A stretch of 64,000 nt of DNA. It comes from Ancistrus triradiatus. Lineage: Eukaryota > Chordata > Actinopteri > Siluriformes > Loricariidae. The DNA is taken from positions 186,001 through 250,000 of the forward strand of contig JAJAGP010000016.1 of the NCBI GenBank assembly GCA_025084515.1, given 5' to 3'. This document shows, piece after piece, positions 56,301 through 64,000 of this stretch. A program made the translations under genes and the position numbers. The notes beneath the pieces are model-generated. The model ran no database searches and was not told the DNA's origin. It was given only the letters and a program-made list of their open reading frames with translations. Position 1 is the first letter of the stretch. The number at the start of each line of letters is the position of its first letter.

Positions 56301-59300
56301 CAGGGTAAGGAGGGACCGAGCGAATCAATGCACTGTGAGGAGCTCTACATCAAAATAAGATTTTACCCATCTTAAATGCTTAAAAAAAATCATCGTGTTG
56401 TTCAAGGTTGACGTTGTCGAGTCGCCACAAATAAATCTGTGTATGGGAAATTCTGTACCATGTAATAGCAATTATCATTACATAGTGTTGTTTAGCCCTA
56501 TTGGACGTGTGATTATACGTACAAGCTGGAAGGTAGTGTGTTTAGTGTTTAACTGGCACGCCTTTCAATGAATGCTTAAACAGTTGTTACATGAATTAGC
56601 TGTTTACTAAAAAGTAATGCATTCTGATGTCAAACCTTCTGTTTGACATCATAAACATAATCACTTATCCTTACGTACCAAGTAGAGATGTACCGTATTT
56701 TTCGGACCATAAGGCGCACTTAAAATCCTTTAATTTTCCCAAAAATTGACAGTGCGCCTTTAAATACAGTGCGTCTAATGTATGAATTAATTCTGGTTGT
56801 GCTTTCTGACCTAGAACCGATTGTAGATGGTACACGGCGCTCATAAATCTGTCAAAATGTTTTAGCACGGCCTTGGTAGGTGACGAAGCTCACGGCAACT
56901 GTAGTGCGCAGCATAGCGGAGTAATACGGTATGTGCTTCAGCATTAGGGTACGTGCATTCATTCATTCATTTTCGAAGCGGATTTCAAACACAATGCTAT
57001 CAGTCACGCAGTACAACATGGACATAGAGCAGCTGCGAGAGAATTCAACATTAACGAATCAATGGTACGGAAGTGGAGGAAGCAAGAAGACGCCCTGCGC
57101 CAGGTAAAGACCAAACTGAGCTTCCGACGGAACTTAAGAGTTTTGTTTCATTTAATGCGCCTTATAACCCGGTGCACTTTATGGTCCGAAAAATACGGTA
57201 CTGATTGAATTATTATTATTATTTTTAATTATTGGCCGATTCCAATTGGTGATTTATGGTTTTCAGCACACGATCGGCGGATTCCAATTGTAGCTGATTC
57301 TGAACAAGAATTAAAAATGACAGCATACAGAAACATTTTTGTTTAACTTTTTTTCTTTTAATATGAAACTTCTTCAGTCTTCTTCACGTCTTCAAGAATG
57401 ATAGCAGCAGCTCCTGTCATGTTCCTGGCTCTGCACGCTTGTTAGCTTTAGCATTAACCCCTTTGCCTGTATTAGTTTTGTCAAACTCTGCATATTGATG
57501 ATGCTGTTTTAAATGTCTTATTAAATTCTTTGTTCCAACCATTTTTGGAGTTTTTCCTCAACGGCTTATTTTCGCTATGCATGTATCGCAAAGCACACAT
57601 TGTGAAAAGCTTCCACACTAAAGACATGGCTGTGTCCGAAATAAATTCCTAATAACTCCTTAATCTCCATGCTCCCCCATTAGTAATGTGCTTCATAGAG
57701 GGAGACTATTTAATTGACTATTTAGCACTCAACAACTGGAATCATTTCCTCATCATAAAGCATCAGCGACGGTCTCATAAACTGGCAAGTGGCTGAGCTG
57801 TGTTTAAAGCTCCATACATTCATGAACCGAATTCTGAATTAAAGTTAGCAAAAGTACTGCGCTCACTGTGCTCACATCAGTTTTATGAGACTGATCTGAT
57901 GATCACCCGTTATAGCTAATCACGCTTAAAAAAAAAAAAAATGGCCGATTCCGATAGCCAGCCGGTCGATCGGTTCATCTTTAATATCTCATCCCCAATA
58001 CTAAGGCTTGAAAGTCATTATACTTGGTCTTTCCATTCGTCTTGTCTGGATTGTGTCCTGATAATTTTAACCACATGTATTTACTCTTTTGTTCAAATGG
58101 TATCACACATACAGTATGTAAATCAGTTCATAGCACTGGACCACCCTCTAATTGTGTTGTTTACAGTTTTATTTGCAAAAGATGGTTGCTCCATTAGTCA
58201 CAATTTTACATGACCTGTCTAGTATCTTTAAGCTAAGAGGAGGGTGAGTTAATGTTTAGAAGAAATGGTTAAAGATGCTTAAATCAGGGGAGACCCAGCT
58301 TGTTCTGTTTGTAAAATTATTGATCTAATTTTTTTCTGCCTTACTAACAACTTCCTTCCTTCCTTCCTTTTTCAAGAATGACCAAATTTGATGTGAAGAA
58401 CTACCTGGAGAAAATATACAGCGTCCCCGTTGCTGCTGTGCGCACAAGGATTCAGTATGGTGAGTAGATTCCTCCTAGTGGTCTTTCACCTACATGGCAC
58501 ATTCCCAGCCTTCTTGTGCCTGAACCTCATTAACCTGGATGATCTGGTTTAAGGACAGTGGTTCTCAAACTTTCTCTGCAATGTCTCCCTTTTGTAAACA
58601 AGAACATTTTCGAGCCCACGTCCGACACGTGTACAAGTCTTTTGAGTCTCAACTGTGGGCTGACTGAAATGTATATGAAACATTGGAATTCTTAGAAATT
58701 GCAAAATGTATTACTGAACAAAACAAAGTGACAAATTGTCTTTACAGTGTCATGCTTTTGTGTATCTTATTTTTTTACTGTGAAACAGCATTAATTTTCC
58801 TTGATGCGCCCCCCAGCAATAGCTTCACTCCACCCCTAGGGAGCGTGCCTCCCACTTTGAGAACCAATGCTTTGAGAGAACTTTCCAATAGCACGATGGT
58901 GAACTCTCTTCAGCAGTACCTTTTTTTTTTTTTCCTGAGTTTAACAAGCTTCTGTGTAAAACGTACTGTTTAACAGTGTAAATATTTTTCATCCAAGCCT
59001 GTATTAGCTCTATTCCCACTGTTTTTGCAACATCAGTAGCTTACCACAGAAACGTTAAAACGAGTTCAGTTACGAAGCCCATGGGTTCTGCTGTCTGGAG
59101 CTCCTGCAGTAAATCAGTGAGCTTCTCTTCTACTGCCTGAGAAGCATTTGAGACACTGCTAGGTTTTACCCTCCCACACAGGTAGTGGTGTGCGGTGATG
59201 ACTACAGACTATTACAAAAGAAAATCAAAGGAGGAAAACCCAAATGGCATGCAGTAACACTACGCTAATAAAAAGAGTATTTGCCGTCCTGGTATTTGCT

Positions 59301-61049
59301 GGTGTCCCTTTTCTGGCTTACCACGTGATGCCTAAGCATTCAAGTAGAATACTCCTCAAATTACAAAGTTTGCTGATAAAAGCAGGTGGGAGTTACACCG
59401 TGAAGTGTTGCGTGATTAGTTGTTTTCCTTCAGCCACTAATCTCAGAATCTGCTGCTCAAGCAGTCAGGCCATCAGCTGTCCTAGAATGCCCTGGTAAAA
59501 CCAGCAGCCAAGAAGTTACACAGCTAGTTTTCACTCTATGGTTGTGTTTGGGTAGGGGCGTGGGGAGTAACAGCAGAGTGCTTTTCTCTATGTAAAAGAG
59601 TTAATGGACGAACAAATGATGATTATTACGAGCTTTATCGTGCCAGAAAATGGTAACAAGTCCAGTTTTGCTGAATACAAGAGGGAATCACTTTTATGAG
59701 CACCCTGTTGGGCTTTAGCCACTGGGAGTCCCATTTCCCTAGAGTAGCTCTTTGTGCAAATGGTGCGAGGAGCCAGGGAGCAGACGGGCAGCGCTTTTAC
59801 GAGTGCCACATAAAACACCAAAAATAGTGGAACACCAGTGAAAATAAAAGAAAACACACGCACAACGAAAAAAAGACTATGTGATCCCTTTGTGCGTCAG
59901 AGCAGGTATCCCTGCCTGCGTCACGGGTTCCACTCCATTGGCGGCGTAAAGGTTGTGTCAGTTTGCCGAAATGTTCGGCCTGCGTCCCAGCACTCAAGGG
60001 TTCTATTCTTCCCTTTCCTGAGTGTGATGGGGTATTTTGGAAGTGGTTACCATAGCTACCCCTCTGTCCTGGGATTTATAATGTTATAGTAGCCAAACCA
60101 CAACCCCAATACAAGCAGAATATATATTTTCTGAAGGGTATGGAGTGTGGGCAAGAATGTAGGGGATGCAGAGGGCGTCATGTTCATACATTTGCACAAA
60201 AGCAAGTATTTTTGTGTCTAGTTTCGAGGAGTAAACCTGCTGACCCCAGATTTAGCAGTCATTCATCTTGCTCTTAACTCGAGCTCAAACTCAGTTTTAT
60301 CAAGGAGGGTATTGATTTCAGTTTCACAGATCATGTGAGTTGTCATTTCCTACTTGCTTGTCTGTATTGTAATACATACCACTGGCCAGTTCACCTAGGT
60401 TTGTGGCATGATGGTGGTGTCGGTGATCTTTTCTGTTGTTGTGGCCATATTTTAAAATTTAGGACTTGGGAAGATGTTTTTCCTCTCCCTTTTTTCTTTG
60501 CGAAATTTATCTAGACCTTTAAGATGATAACATGGCCATGTGGGAAAAGGATAAAATGCTTTTCACTGTCAACAGTACAGAAGCGCTGGGCTTTCTTACA
60601 AGCCGATTCCACCCCTTTTCTTTCTTTGAAGGAGTTTATTGTGTATTGTGTAATCACTGATGTTAGGTATGTGCCGACGCAAATGCAAGAACCACAAAAT
60701 CGGTTGGCTTAAATTTTAATTTGGCGGCAAATATATGCTCTTGGCACTGCTCAAATTGCAAATATGCATCTCCTGGCTGTTTGGATAAATCTGGAAATCA
60801 TGCGTCTGGCAGCCATGAACGTGCGTTCATTTCAAGATTCTATTAGGATAACAGTGTTTTTGGGAAACTGAATCATTATTTGCAAATCCATATTGGCCCT
60901 CTCATTTGTTTGCTACGCAGTAAACTTGTTGAAACCAGGCAGTGAACTTGTAACTGAGCTTGCACTCTGTCTTAGGTACCAACAAGAAAAGGAACCACTT
61001 AAACCAGCGCGTGAAGAGACCAGATTACAAAGTGGCATACGTTCAACTG
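43775..61049 (+). CDS. mrpl23: Mitochondrial ribosomal protein L23 (uL23m), exons 1-4, last exon not in window
   Basis: Four exons join in phase: 43775-43791, 46467-46589, 58377-58459 and 60976-61049, 297 bases in all, encoding residues 1-99. The product begins MARRLIYPIYQLGNPQLRIF and includes RPTFNMTLVRPGK, DTVQFRVSMEMTKFDVKNYL, YSVPVAAVRTRIQYG and RPDYKVAYVQL. From memory, human MRPL23 reaches the same AYVQL at residue 99 with no gap, and continues with about 50 more residues (start GQTFTFPDLFP). That C-terminal exon is not recognised before 64000. The protein is a component of the mitochondrial large ribosomal subunit near the exit tunnel. The N-terminus has only a short basic start rather than a long presequence, as in other L23m proteins. 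Intron 2 is 11.8 kb because of repeats. Confidence 0.95.
43940..44000 (+). repeat. (TA)n(CATA)n microsatellite
   Basis: About 24 bases of TA followed by about 35 bases of CATA, in mrpl23 intron 1. Confidence 0.95.
44358..44550 (-). mobile_element. tRNA-derived SINE copy in mrpl23 intron 1
   Basis: Reverse orientation: complement of CTCTGGATAAGGGTGTCTGC at the left, box B complement GGGATTTGAACCC, and head complement CAAGCGGTTAAGGTACTGG at the right. Confidence 0.9.
44551..45244. other. mrpl23 intron 1, no gene seen
   Basis: AT-rich intron sequence between two SINE copies of opposite orientation. Nothing recognised. Confidence 0.55.
45245..45436 (+). mobile_element. tRNA-derived SINE copy in mrpl23 intron 1
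   Basis: GTGGTAGCCTAACGGTTAAG, box B GGGTTCAAATCCC, and tail GTCGCTCTGGATAAGGGCG. One of the best-preserved copies. Confidence 0.92.
45437..46466. other. mrpl23 intron 1, no gene seen
   Basis: One kilobase of intron up to exon 2 without recognised elements. Confidence 0.55.
46467..46589 (+). CDS. mrpl23: mrpl23 exon 2
   Basis: After TTTTTCAG it codes YPIYQLGNPQLRIFRPTFNM, TLVRPGKPQPPDTVQFRVSM and two bases of Glu47. Donor GA then GTAAGT. This is the first beta strand region of the L23 fold. Confidence 0.95.
46902..47394 (-). mobile_element. TA-flanked element with pogo-like DNA-binding domain, copy 2
   Basis: Ends CCGTATTTTTCGGACCATAA and its complement ending at 47394, both perfect over about 19 bases, with TA at 46900-46901 and 47395-47396. 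The minus strand carries RAAVREFNINESMIRKWRKQ followed by EDALRQVKAKLSFRRN. The part just before it lacks about 12 bases present in copies 1 and 3. It lies 313 bases inside mrpl23 intron 2, opposite in strand to the gene. Confidence 0.82.
47395..48152. other. mrpl23 intron 2, no gene seen
   Basis: AT-rich intron without recognised elements. Confidence 0.5.
48153..48320 (-). mobile_element. tRNA-derived SINE copy, worn
   Basis: Complement of the SINE body GGGTCCTTGAGCAAGGCTC with a damaged tail (TTTATCAGAAGTTTTTATCC) and an altered box B (GGTTTGTTCCCTGG strand-wise). Older than the other copies. Confidence 0.75.
48321..48779. other. mrpl23 intron 2, no gene seen
   Basis: AT-rich stretch with ATTATTGTTATT runs, then unique-looking sequence. 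Nothing recognised. Confidence 0.5.
49040..49470 (+). mobile_element. SINE, GGCGACACAGTGG type, inserted in Tc1, with GT microsatellite
   Basis: Head GGGTGTCATGATGGCTTGGT and GGTTAGCATGTTTGCC, box B region TTGGGTTTGCGTCCCC, body GGTTTCCGTGTTTTCCCC and CCTCCCACAGTCCGAAAAC. The right border is uncertain because of the GT repeat. Confidence 0.6.
49379..49422 (+). repeat. (GT)n microsatellite, about 22 units
   Basis: Uninterrupted GT dinucleotides. Confidence 0.97.
50340..50645 (+). mobile_element. Fragment of a dispersed fish repeat (GTGGATCATTCTCAGCACTG type)
   Basis: Contains GGTGGATCATTCTCAGCACT, AGTGGATCAGACACAGCAGT, ATATCCAGCCAACAGTGTCC and ACATCTACAAGGTAGAGCG. I recall these words from a long palindromic repeat common in fish. 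Only one arm seems present. Directly follows the Tc1 remnant. Confidence 0.5.
50697..51441 (-). mobile_element. CAGTGGTACCTCGGTTCTCG element, copy 2 (reverse)
   Basis: The right end GAGAACTGAGGTACCTG and left CTCGGTTCTTGATCACC are the two inverted ends. The inner part shares TACAATTTACATTGTTC and TATAATGCCTTATACAGTGTG with copy 1 in reverse. No coding capacity. Confidence 0.7.
51442..53811. other. mrpl23 intron 2, no gene recognised
   Basis: 2.4 kb. Contains a minus-strand open stretch (51463-51720, DATDGEQTSSADFALLSKKT) with protein-like composition but no known family. Also a purine/pyrimidine-skewed CTCACTCACTCTCTCT run at 53165-53210. Confidence 0.5.
53812..54508 (+). mobile_element. CAGTGGTACCTCGGTTCTAG element, copy 3, most complete
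   Basis: The left end CAGTGGTACCTCGGTTCTAG follows TA, and the right end is AAGAACTGAGGTACCACTG ending at 54508. About 0.7 kb. Sequence inside (AATAATGTAAATTAAATTAA, ATTAACACAAAGCTC, GCTAATGCTAACCGC) is shared with copies 1 and 2. No transposase. Ends suggest a non-autonomous Tigger/pogo-type or related element. Confidence 0.8.
54509..55884. other. mrpl23 intron 2, no gene seen
   Basis: 1.4 kb of intron, no recognised exon or mobile element. Open frames of 60-76 codons look random. Confidence 0.5.
55885..56080 (+). mobile_element. tRNA-derived SINE copy in mrpl23 intron 2
   Basis: GTGGTAGCCTAGTGGATAAG, box B GGGTTCAAATCCC, tail GTCGCTCTGGATAAGGGCG followed by (AAATGT)n. Confidence 0.9.
56259..56299 (+). 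repeat. (GT)n microsatellite, about 20 units
   Basis: Uninterrupted GT dinucleotides. Confidence 0.97.
56300..56692. other. mrpl23 intron 2, no gene seen
   Basis: Unique-looking sequence between a microsatellite and the third TA-flanked element. Confidence 0.5.
56693..57198 (+). mobile_element. TA-flanked element with pogo-like DNA-binding domain, copy 3
   Basis: Both ends (CCGTATTTTTCGGACCATAA and complement) are intact and flanked by TA (56691-56692, 57199-57200). From 56972 an open frame reads FEADFKHNAISHAVQHGHRA-type residues, then AAREFNINESMVRKWRKQED and ALRQVKTKLSFRRN. Its length of 506 equals copy 1. It is the best-preserved copy, with a frame open to the right end. Confidence 0.85.
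57199..58376. other. mrpl23 intron 2, no gene seen
   Basis: Contains words like GATTCCAATTGGTGATTTAT and GGCCGATTCCGATAGCC (57236-57300 and 57940-57975). These resemble each other in opposite orientation, so 57236-57980 may be a worn inverted-repeat element. A CTTCC repeat precedes the exon 3 acceptor. Confidence 0.4.
58377..58459 (+). CDS. mrpl23: mrpl23 exon 3
   Basis: After CCTTTTTCAAG it completes Glu47 and codes MTKFDVKNYLEKIYSVPVAA, VRTRIQY and one base of Gly75. Donor G then GTGAGT. TKFDVKNYLEKIY is the conserved L23 helix that contacts rRNA in the family. Confidence 0.96.
58556..58869 (+). mobile_element. Short hAT-like inverted-repeat element (CAGTGGTTCTCAAAC ends)
   Basis: Left end CAGTGGTTCTCAAACTTTC and right end CACTTTGAGAACCAATG are imperfect inverted copies of a sequence known from vertebrate hAT/Charlie-type non-autonomous elements. 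No clear 8-bp duplication could be read. Lies in mrpl23 intron 3. Confidence 0.65.
58870..60975. other. mrpl23 intron 3, no gene seen
   Basis: 2.1 kb without a recognised exon or repeat family. Several 60-90 codon frames on both strands look like chance. Confidence 0.5.
60976..61049 (+). CDS. mrpl23: mrpl23 exon 4
   Basis: After GTCTTAG it completes Gly75 and codes TNKKRNHLNQRVKRPDYKVA, YVQL. Donor CTG then GTGAGT, phase 0. The KKR ... KRPDYKVAYV part is the basic loop and last strand of the L23 core. Confidence 0.96.
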
Positions 61050-61176
61050 GTGAGTGTAATCCCATCGAGGGAGCAACAGAACAGGCCCTTATACCCACAT
61101 TGTGGGTGTTTTAAGCAGTTTACTATGAAATATCATAATTTTATGTATAGTATTCAAATATCCAGCTGAGAAATTT

Positions 61177-61272
61177 ATGTATGTATGTATGTGTATGTGT
61201 ATGTATATGTATATGTATGTATGTATATATATATATATATATATATATAGATAGATAGATAGATTTTTTTTT
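61177..61272 (+). repeat. (TGTA)n(TA)n(GATA)n compound microsatellite
   Basis: Runs of TGTA/TATG, then about 24 bases TA, then four GATA units and a T tract. In the intron after mrpl23 exon 4. Confidence 0.93.
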
Positions 61273-61806
61273 TAATTCAGAAGGGAATGCATCGAGTATT
61301 CTAAACAAGTACTTACATAAGTTGTAACTACCGTTACTTAAAAGTGGCATGGAAGTATAGCATGTGCTTCTGTTACGAATGACTTCTGTTCAAATACCAG
61401 TTTGTCAACAAATGCTAAGGTGAGTCTATGTGTGTACCTACGATCTACTGGAAATTAATTGGTTCTGATAATACAGACCCTGTTGCATGGGGCTACAGTA
61501 GTCGAGTTTGCTTGCCACCATGAATAATGCTATGCTAGATCGATAATAATGAACAGCAAGCAATGTATATCATTTCATTTGCTTAATACAGGTGTATGCT
61601 TAAAGACTATCCAGTAAACCTCTGTTGACTTTAACGATCGATTATAATAGGGAATAAAACTCTGTCCTTTAACTCTGGACGATGTAGCCATAAACAGCTG
61701 GTCAAATGGAAAAAGGTGTAGAATGTGTAGTTTTACATCCATACGTAATATTTGTGTCATACTTTGATGTTTTGTGTACGTTTTTAAAATTTAATTTAGT
61801 TTCATG
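61273..61806. other. mrpl23 intron 4, no gene seen
   Basis: AT-rich sequence. The expected last mrpl23 exon (FTFPDLF-like) is not found here. Confidence 0.5.
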
Positions 61807-63150
61807 TAGGGCTGCAACTAACCATTATTTTAATAATCCATTAATCGGTCGATTATTTTTTCGATTAATCAATGAATCAGGTTTAAAAATAATAATAATA
61901 ATACTAAAAACTTTCCATGTCTTTATTCAGAAATATAACATTAAATAACAGAGCAAAATGAATGAATAATAATAAATGAATAATAATAATAATAATAATA
62001 ATTGAATGAATGAATGAATAATAAATTACATTTATTAATAAATTAAAATAACAAATTAAATAATAAAGATAAATAAGTGCATCTCTGATGCAAACACTAC
62101 ATACAAACTCATTCACTCCCTTTCTTTAGGAACTTTGCATTGCAATCCAAAAATGTTATCATGTCAACATGCTCCTGGCTAAAGCTGGCTCTCTTTTTTT
62201 TAGAGACTATGGCCCTGTCCACACGAACACGGCTATTTTTTTAAAACGTAGCTTTTTCTATGCGTTTTGATCTTTCGTCCACACGAAAACGGCGTTTTAG
62301 GTCACTGAAAACGGACTTTTTTTTGCAAAACTTCTTCCAGGGTGAAGATTTTCAGAAACTCCGTTTTCAGCGTTGTCGTTGGACTGGGGAAAAGGGAGTT
62401 TCTTGCTTGTAACGTCATTTGTGCGCTGTTATCTCCTTTGTTTACATGAGGCGATTTTGTGCAATAGCGGACGTAGCCAAAATAGTGCCAGCTGTAACAC
62501 TGCTGACCGAACTTGTTACAGATCTACAAATACATTTACAGTTATTACTTTTTCATTACACTGAAGAACAGAGATGTCAGAATGCGCTACGGAGGTCACT
62601 ACTATATCCACCACACCCACGAAGCAGTTCCCGCCCCCAGCGTCGCCGGTTTGGGACGAGACCCGGTCACACCTCTCGTTGGTTGGACAGCTTTCAAAAC
62701 GAAGTGGTTGTTGAAGAAGAATGGCGAGAAAATGTTCGTATGCATAGGACGTTGCTGTTGTCGCTGAGTGAGCTGCTTCGCCGGCATATAGGACTGCTGG
62801 TTTGGCTCTGCTCTTGACAGCGACTTTGTGCATTTTTGCATTTTCATGTGGACAAAGTTTTTTGTTTAAACAGTGCTTGTGTGGACGCAATGTTTTTTAT
62901 AAACGAATTTAAACCCCCGTTTTAGAAAATACCCGTGTACGTGTGGACATAGCCTTAATGCTAACTTATTTTGAAGATTCCACGTCCGCGCCGGCTCCGC
63001 CTCGCTCCGTTCAATCAGTCTTGGGTTTTTTTTTTTGGTTATATGATAAGGTGGGGGACACACAAATCATGCGACACGACGAATCGATAATGAAATTCGT
63101 TCTCGACACTTTTAATAATCGATTTTTATCGATTCGTTGTTGCAGCCCTA
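61807..63150 (+). mobile_element. TAGGGCTGCAAC inverted-repeat element (hAT-like), outer member of a nested pair
   Basis: Left end TAGGGCTGCAACTAACCATT and right end TCGTTGTTGCAGCCCTA. Both inner flanks have ATCGATTA-type words (CGGTCGATTATTTTTTCGAT and AATAATCGATTTTTATCGAT). The bases outside are GTTTCATG and GATTCATG, six of eight identical, which would suit the 8-bp duplication of hAT elements. No transposase. AAT/AATG microsatellite lies at 61888-62070. Confidence 0.7.
62211..62953 (+). mobile_element. GGCCCTGTCCACACG inverted-repeat element nested in the above
   Basis: Left GGCCCTGTCCACACGAACAC, repeated in part at 62274 as CGTCCACACGAAAACGGCG. Right GTACGTGTGGACATAGCC ending at 62953. 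GC content rises sharply inside, with CpG-rich words such as GCGTCGCCGG. Open frames on both strands (62419-62817, 62516-62890) give no known domain. Confidence 0.65.
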
Positions 63151-64000
63151 GATTCATGAATATTGATTTACTTAGCAGTAACTTCACACATAAGTAGAAA
63201 CTGCGTTATGGTCAGTGTTGCGCACAGACGCTTTTAGGACACAGCTGTTGCATTCTGCTTAATGCTACAATGGCTACCTGCTAGTAGCACCGCACTGGAT
63301 TTACCTACTTAGGGTTCAACATTTTTATTTTAGAGTTTCTTCAGGTAGACTCGTCCTCTCTTGGTTGTATGCAGCCAGCGAGACACGTTTATGTTCGTAT
63401 TCCCTCGTGTGTGTTTATATTTTGGTTCTACGGTGTGTATGATTGTCTTGTGTGCTTGTAACTCAAGAACCACGCTGTTGGGTGTTTGCTAGAGGGAGTG
63501 ATTATGTATATTGGTTCAGGACTTGGATGCTGTGTGGATGATAGGATTCCACTGGTGTTTTCAGCTGTATGTGATGCAGGTCCGTATGGTTTGCAGGCAG
63601 TTTCATCGCCCTGTTTCACGGAAGATGATGCTATTGTTAAACAATGCATACTTGCGCTTAAAAGAAATAAACCTAATCTAAGCCAATGAGATTAAAAATA
63701 TGGATTTTGTATCAGCTCTCATGACAGTGAATGGAAAATCAGAATCGCATGCTAATTGACTCCAACTGGAAGAAAAGTTAATGGTTAGTTTAGCAGGAAT
63801 AAGTGGAGAAGACCTCTCATCAATGGACATTGTGCATTTTTTGTGTGGAGGTGTTTTAGGTTTAGAAAGGATGACGCAGGACAAAAGTAGGCAATTTGTC
63901 AAGACCGCTTTTGATCTTGAGACAATGAAACCAGTTTATTTGACTATTTGTGCAGTCACTATGTGACCATGACCACGTCATCTTTATAAAGAATGCAACC
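63151..64000. other. Right end of window, mrpl23 intron 4 or beyond, no gene recognised
   Basis: 850 bases. Frames such as 63486-63689 and 63781-63966 are open, but show no match to the mrpl23 C-terminus or another family I know. Confidence 0.45.

Noticed and set aside
61050..64000. Last exon of mrpl23
   Set aside because: No frame resembling the FTFPDLF-type C-terminus was found after exon 4. The late frames at 63486 and 63781 do not match.

Overview
This window is vertebrate nuclear DNA, almost certainly from a teleost fish. Coding exons are short, have GT-AG borders and lie far apart. Between them are Tc1/mariner elements, tRNA-derived SINEs, LINE 3-prime ends and CA/GT microsatellites typical of fish. 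The mix of Tc1 families and the SINE with a CTCTGGATAAGGGCGTCTGC tail would suit an otophysan such as a catfish, but that assignment is tentative.

Two genes can be supported, arranged divergently. (1) On the minus strand, seven exons between 32215 and 1303 encode the first 528 residues of a type II membrane protein. It belongs to the GH31-like family that contains MYORG and the fish SITS-binding protein. All splice phases agree, and the C-terminal part lies beyond position 1. Both positions expected to hold the catalytic aspartates are changed, so it looks like a pseudo-glycosidase. (2) On the plus strand, four exons between 43775 and 61049 encode residues 1-99 of mitochondrial ribosomal protein L23 (mrpl23). 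The remaining exon or exons lie beyond 64000 or were not recognised.

Region by region: 1-2.2 kb holds the last visible exons of the GH31-like gene and a TA-flanked element of about 0.5 kb. 2.2-11.9 kb is intron with a palindromic repeat, a SINE and a nearly complete Tc1 element split by a LINE 3-prime end. 11.9-12.4 kb holds exons 3 and 4. 12.4-30.6 kb is a very large intron full of Tc1/mariner remnants. 30.6-32.2 kb holds exons 1 and 2. 32.2-43.7 kb is the space between the genes, with further Tc1 copies. 43.8-61.0 kb is mrpl23, whose 11.8-kb second intron holds more insertions. 61.8-63.15 kb is a nested pair of inverted-repeat elements.

The genes have no evident pathway link: one product belongs to the mitochondrial ribosome, the other to an internal or surface membrane. 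Most of the interest is in the GH31-like pseudoenzyme, in a repeat family carrying an isolated pogo-like DNA-binding domain (three copies), and in the history of nested insertions. I found no bacterial-type system, CRISPR array, rRNA gene or standalone tRNA gene.
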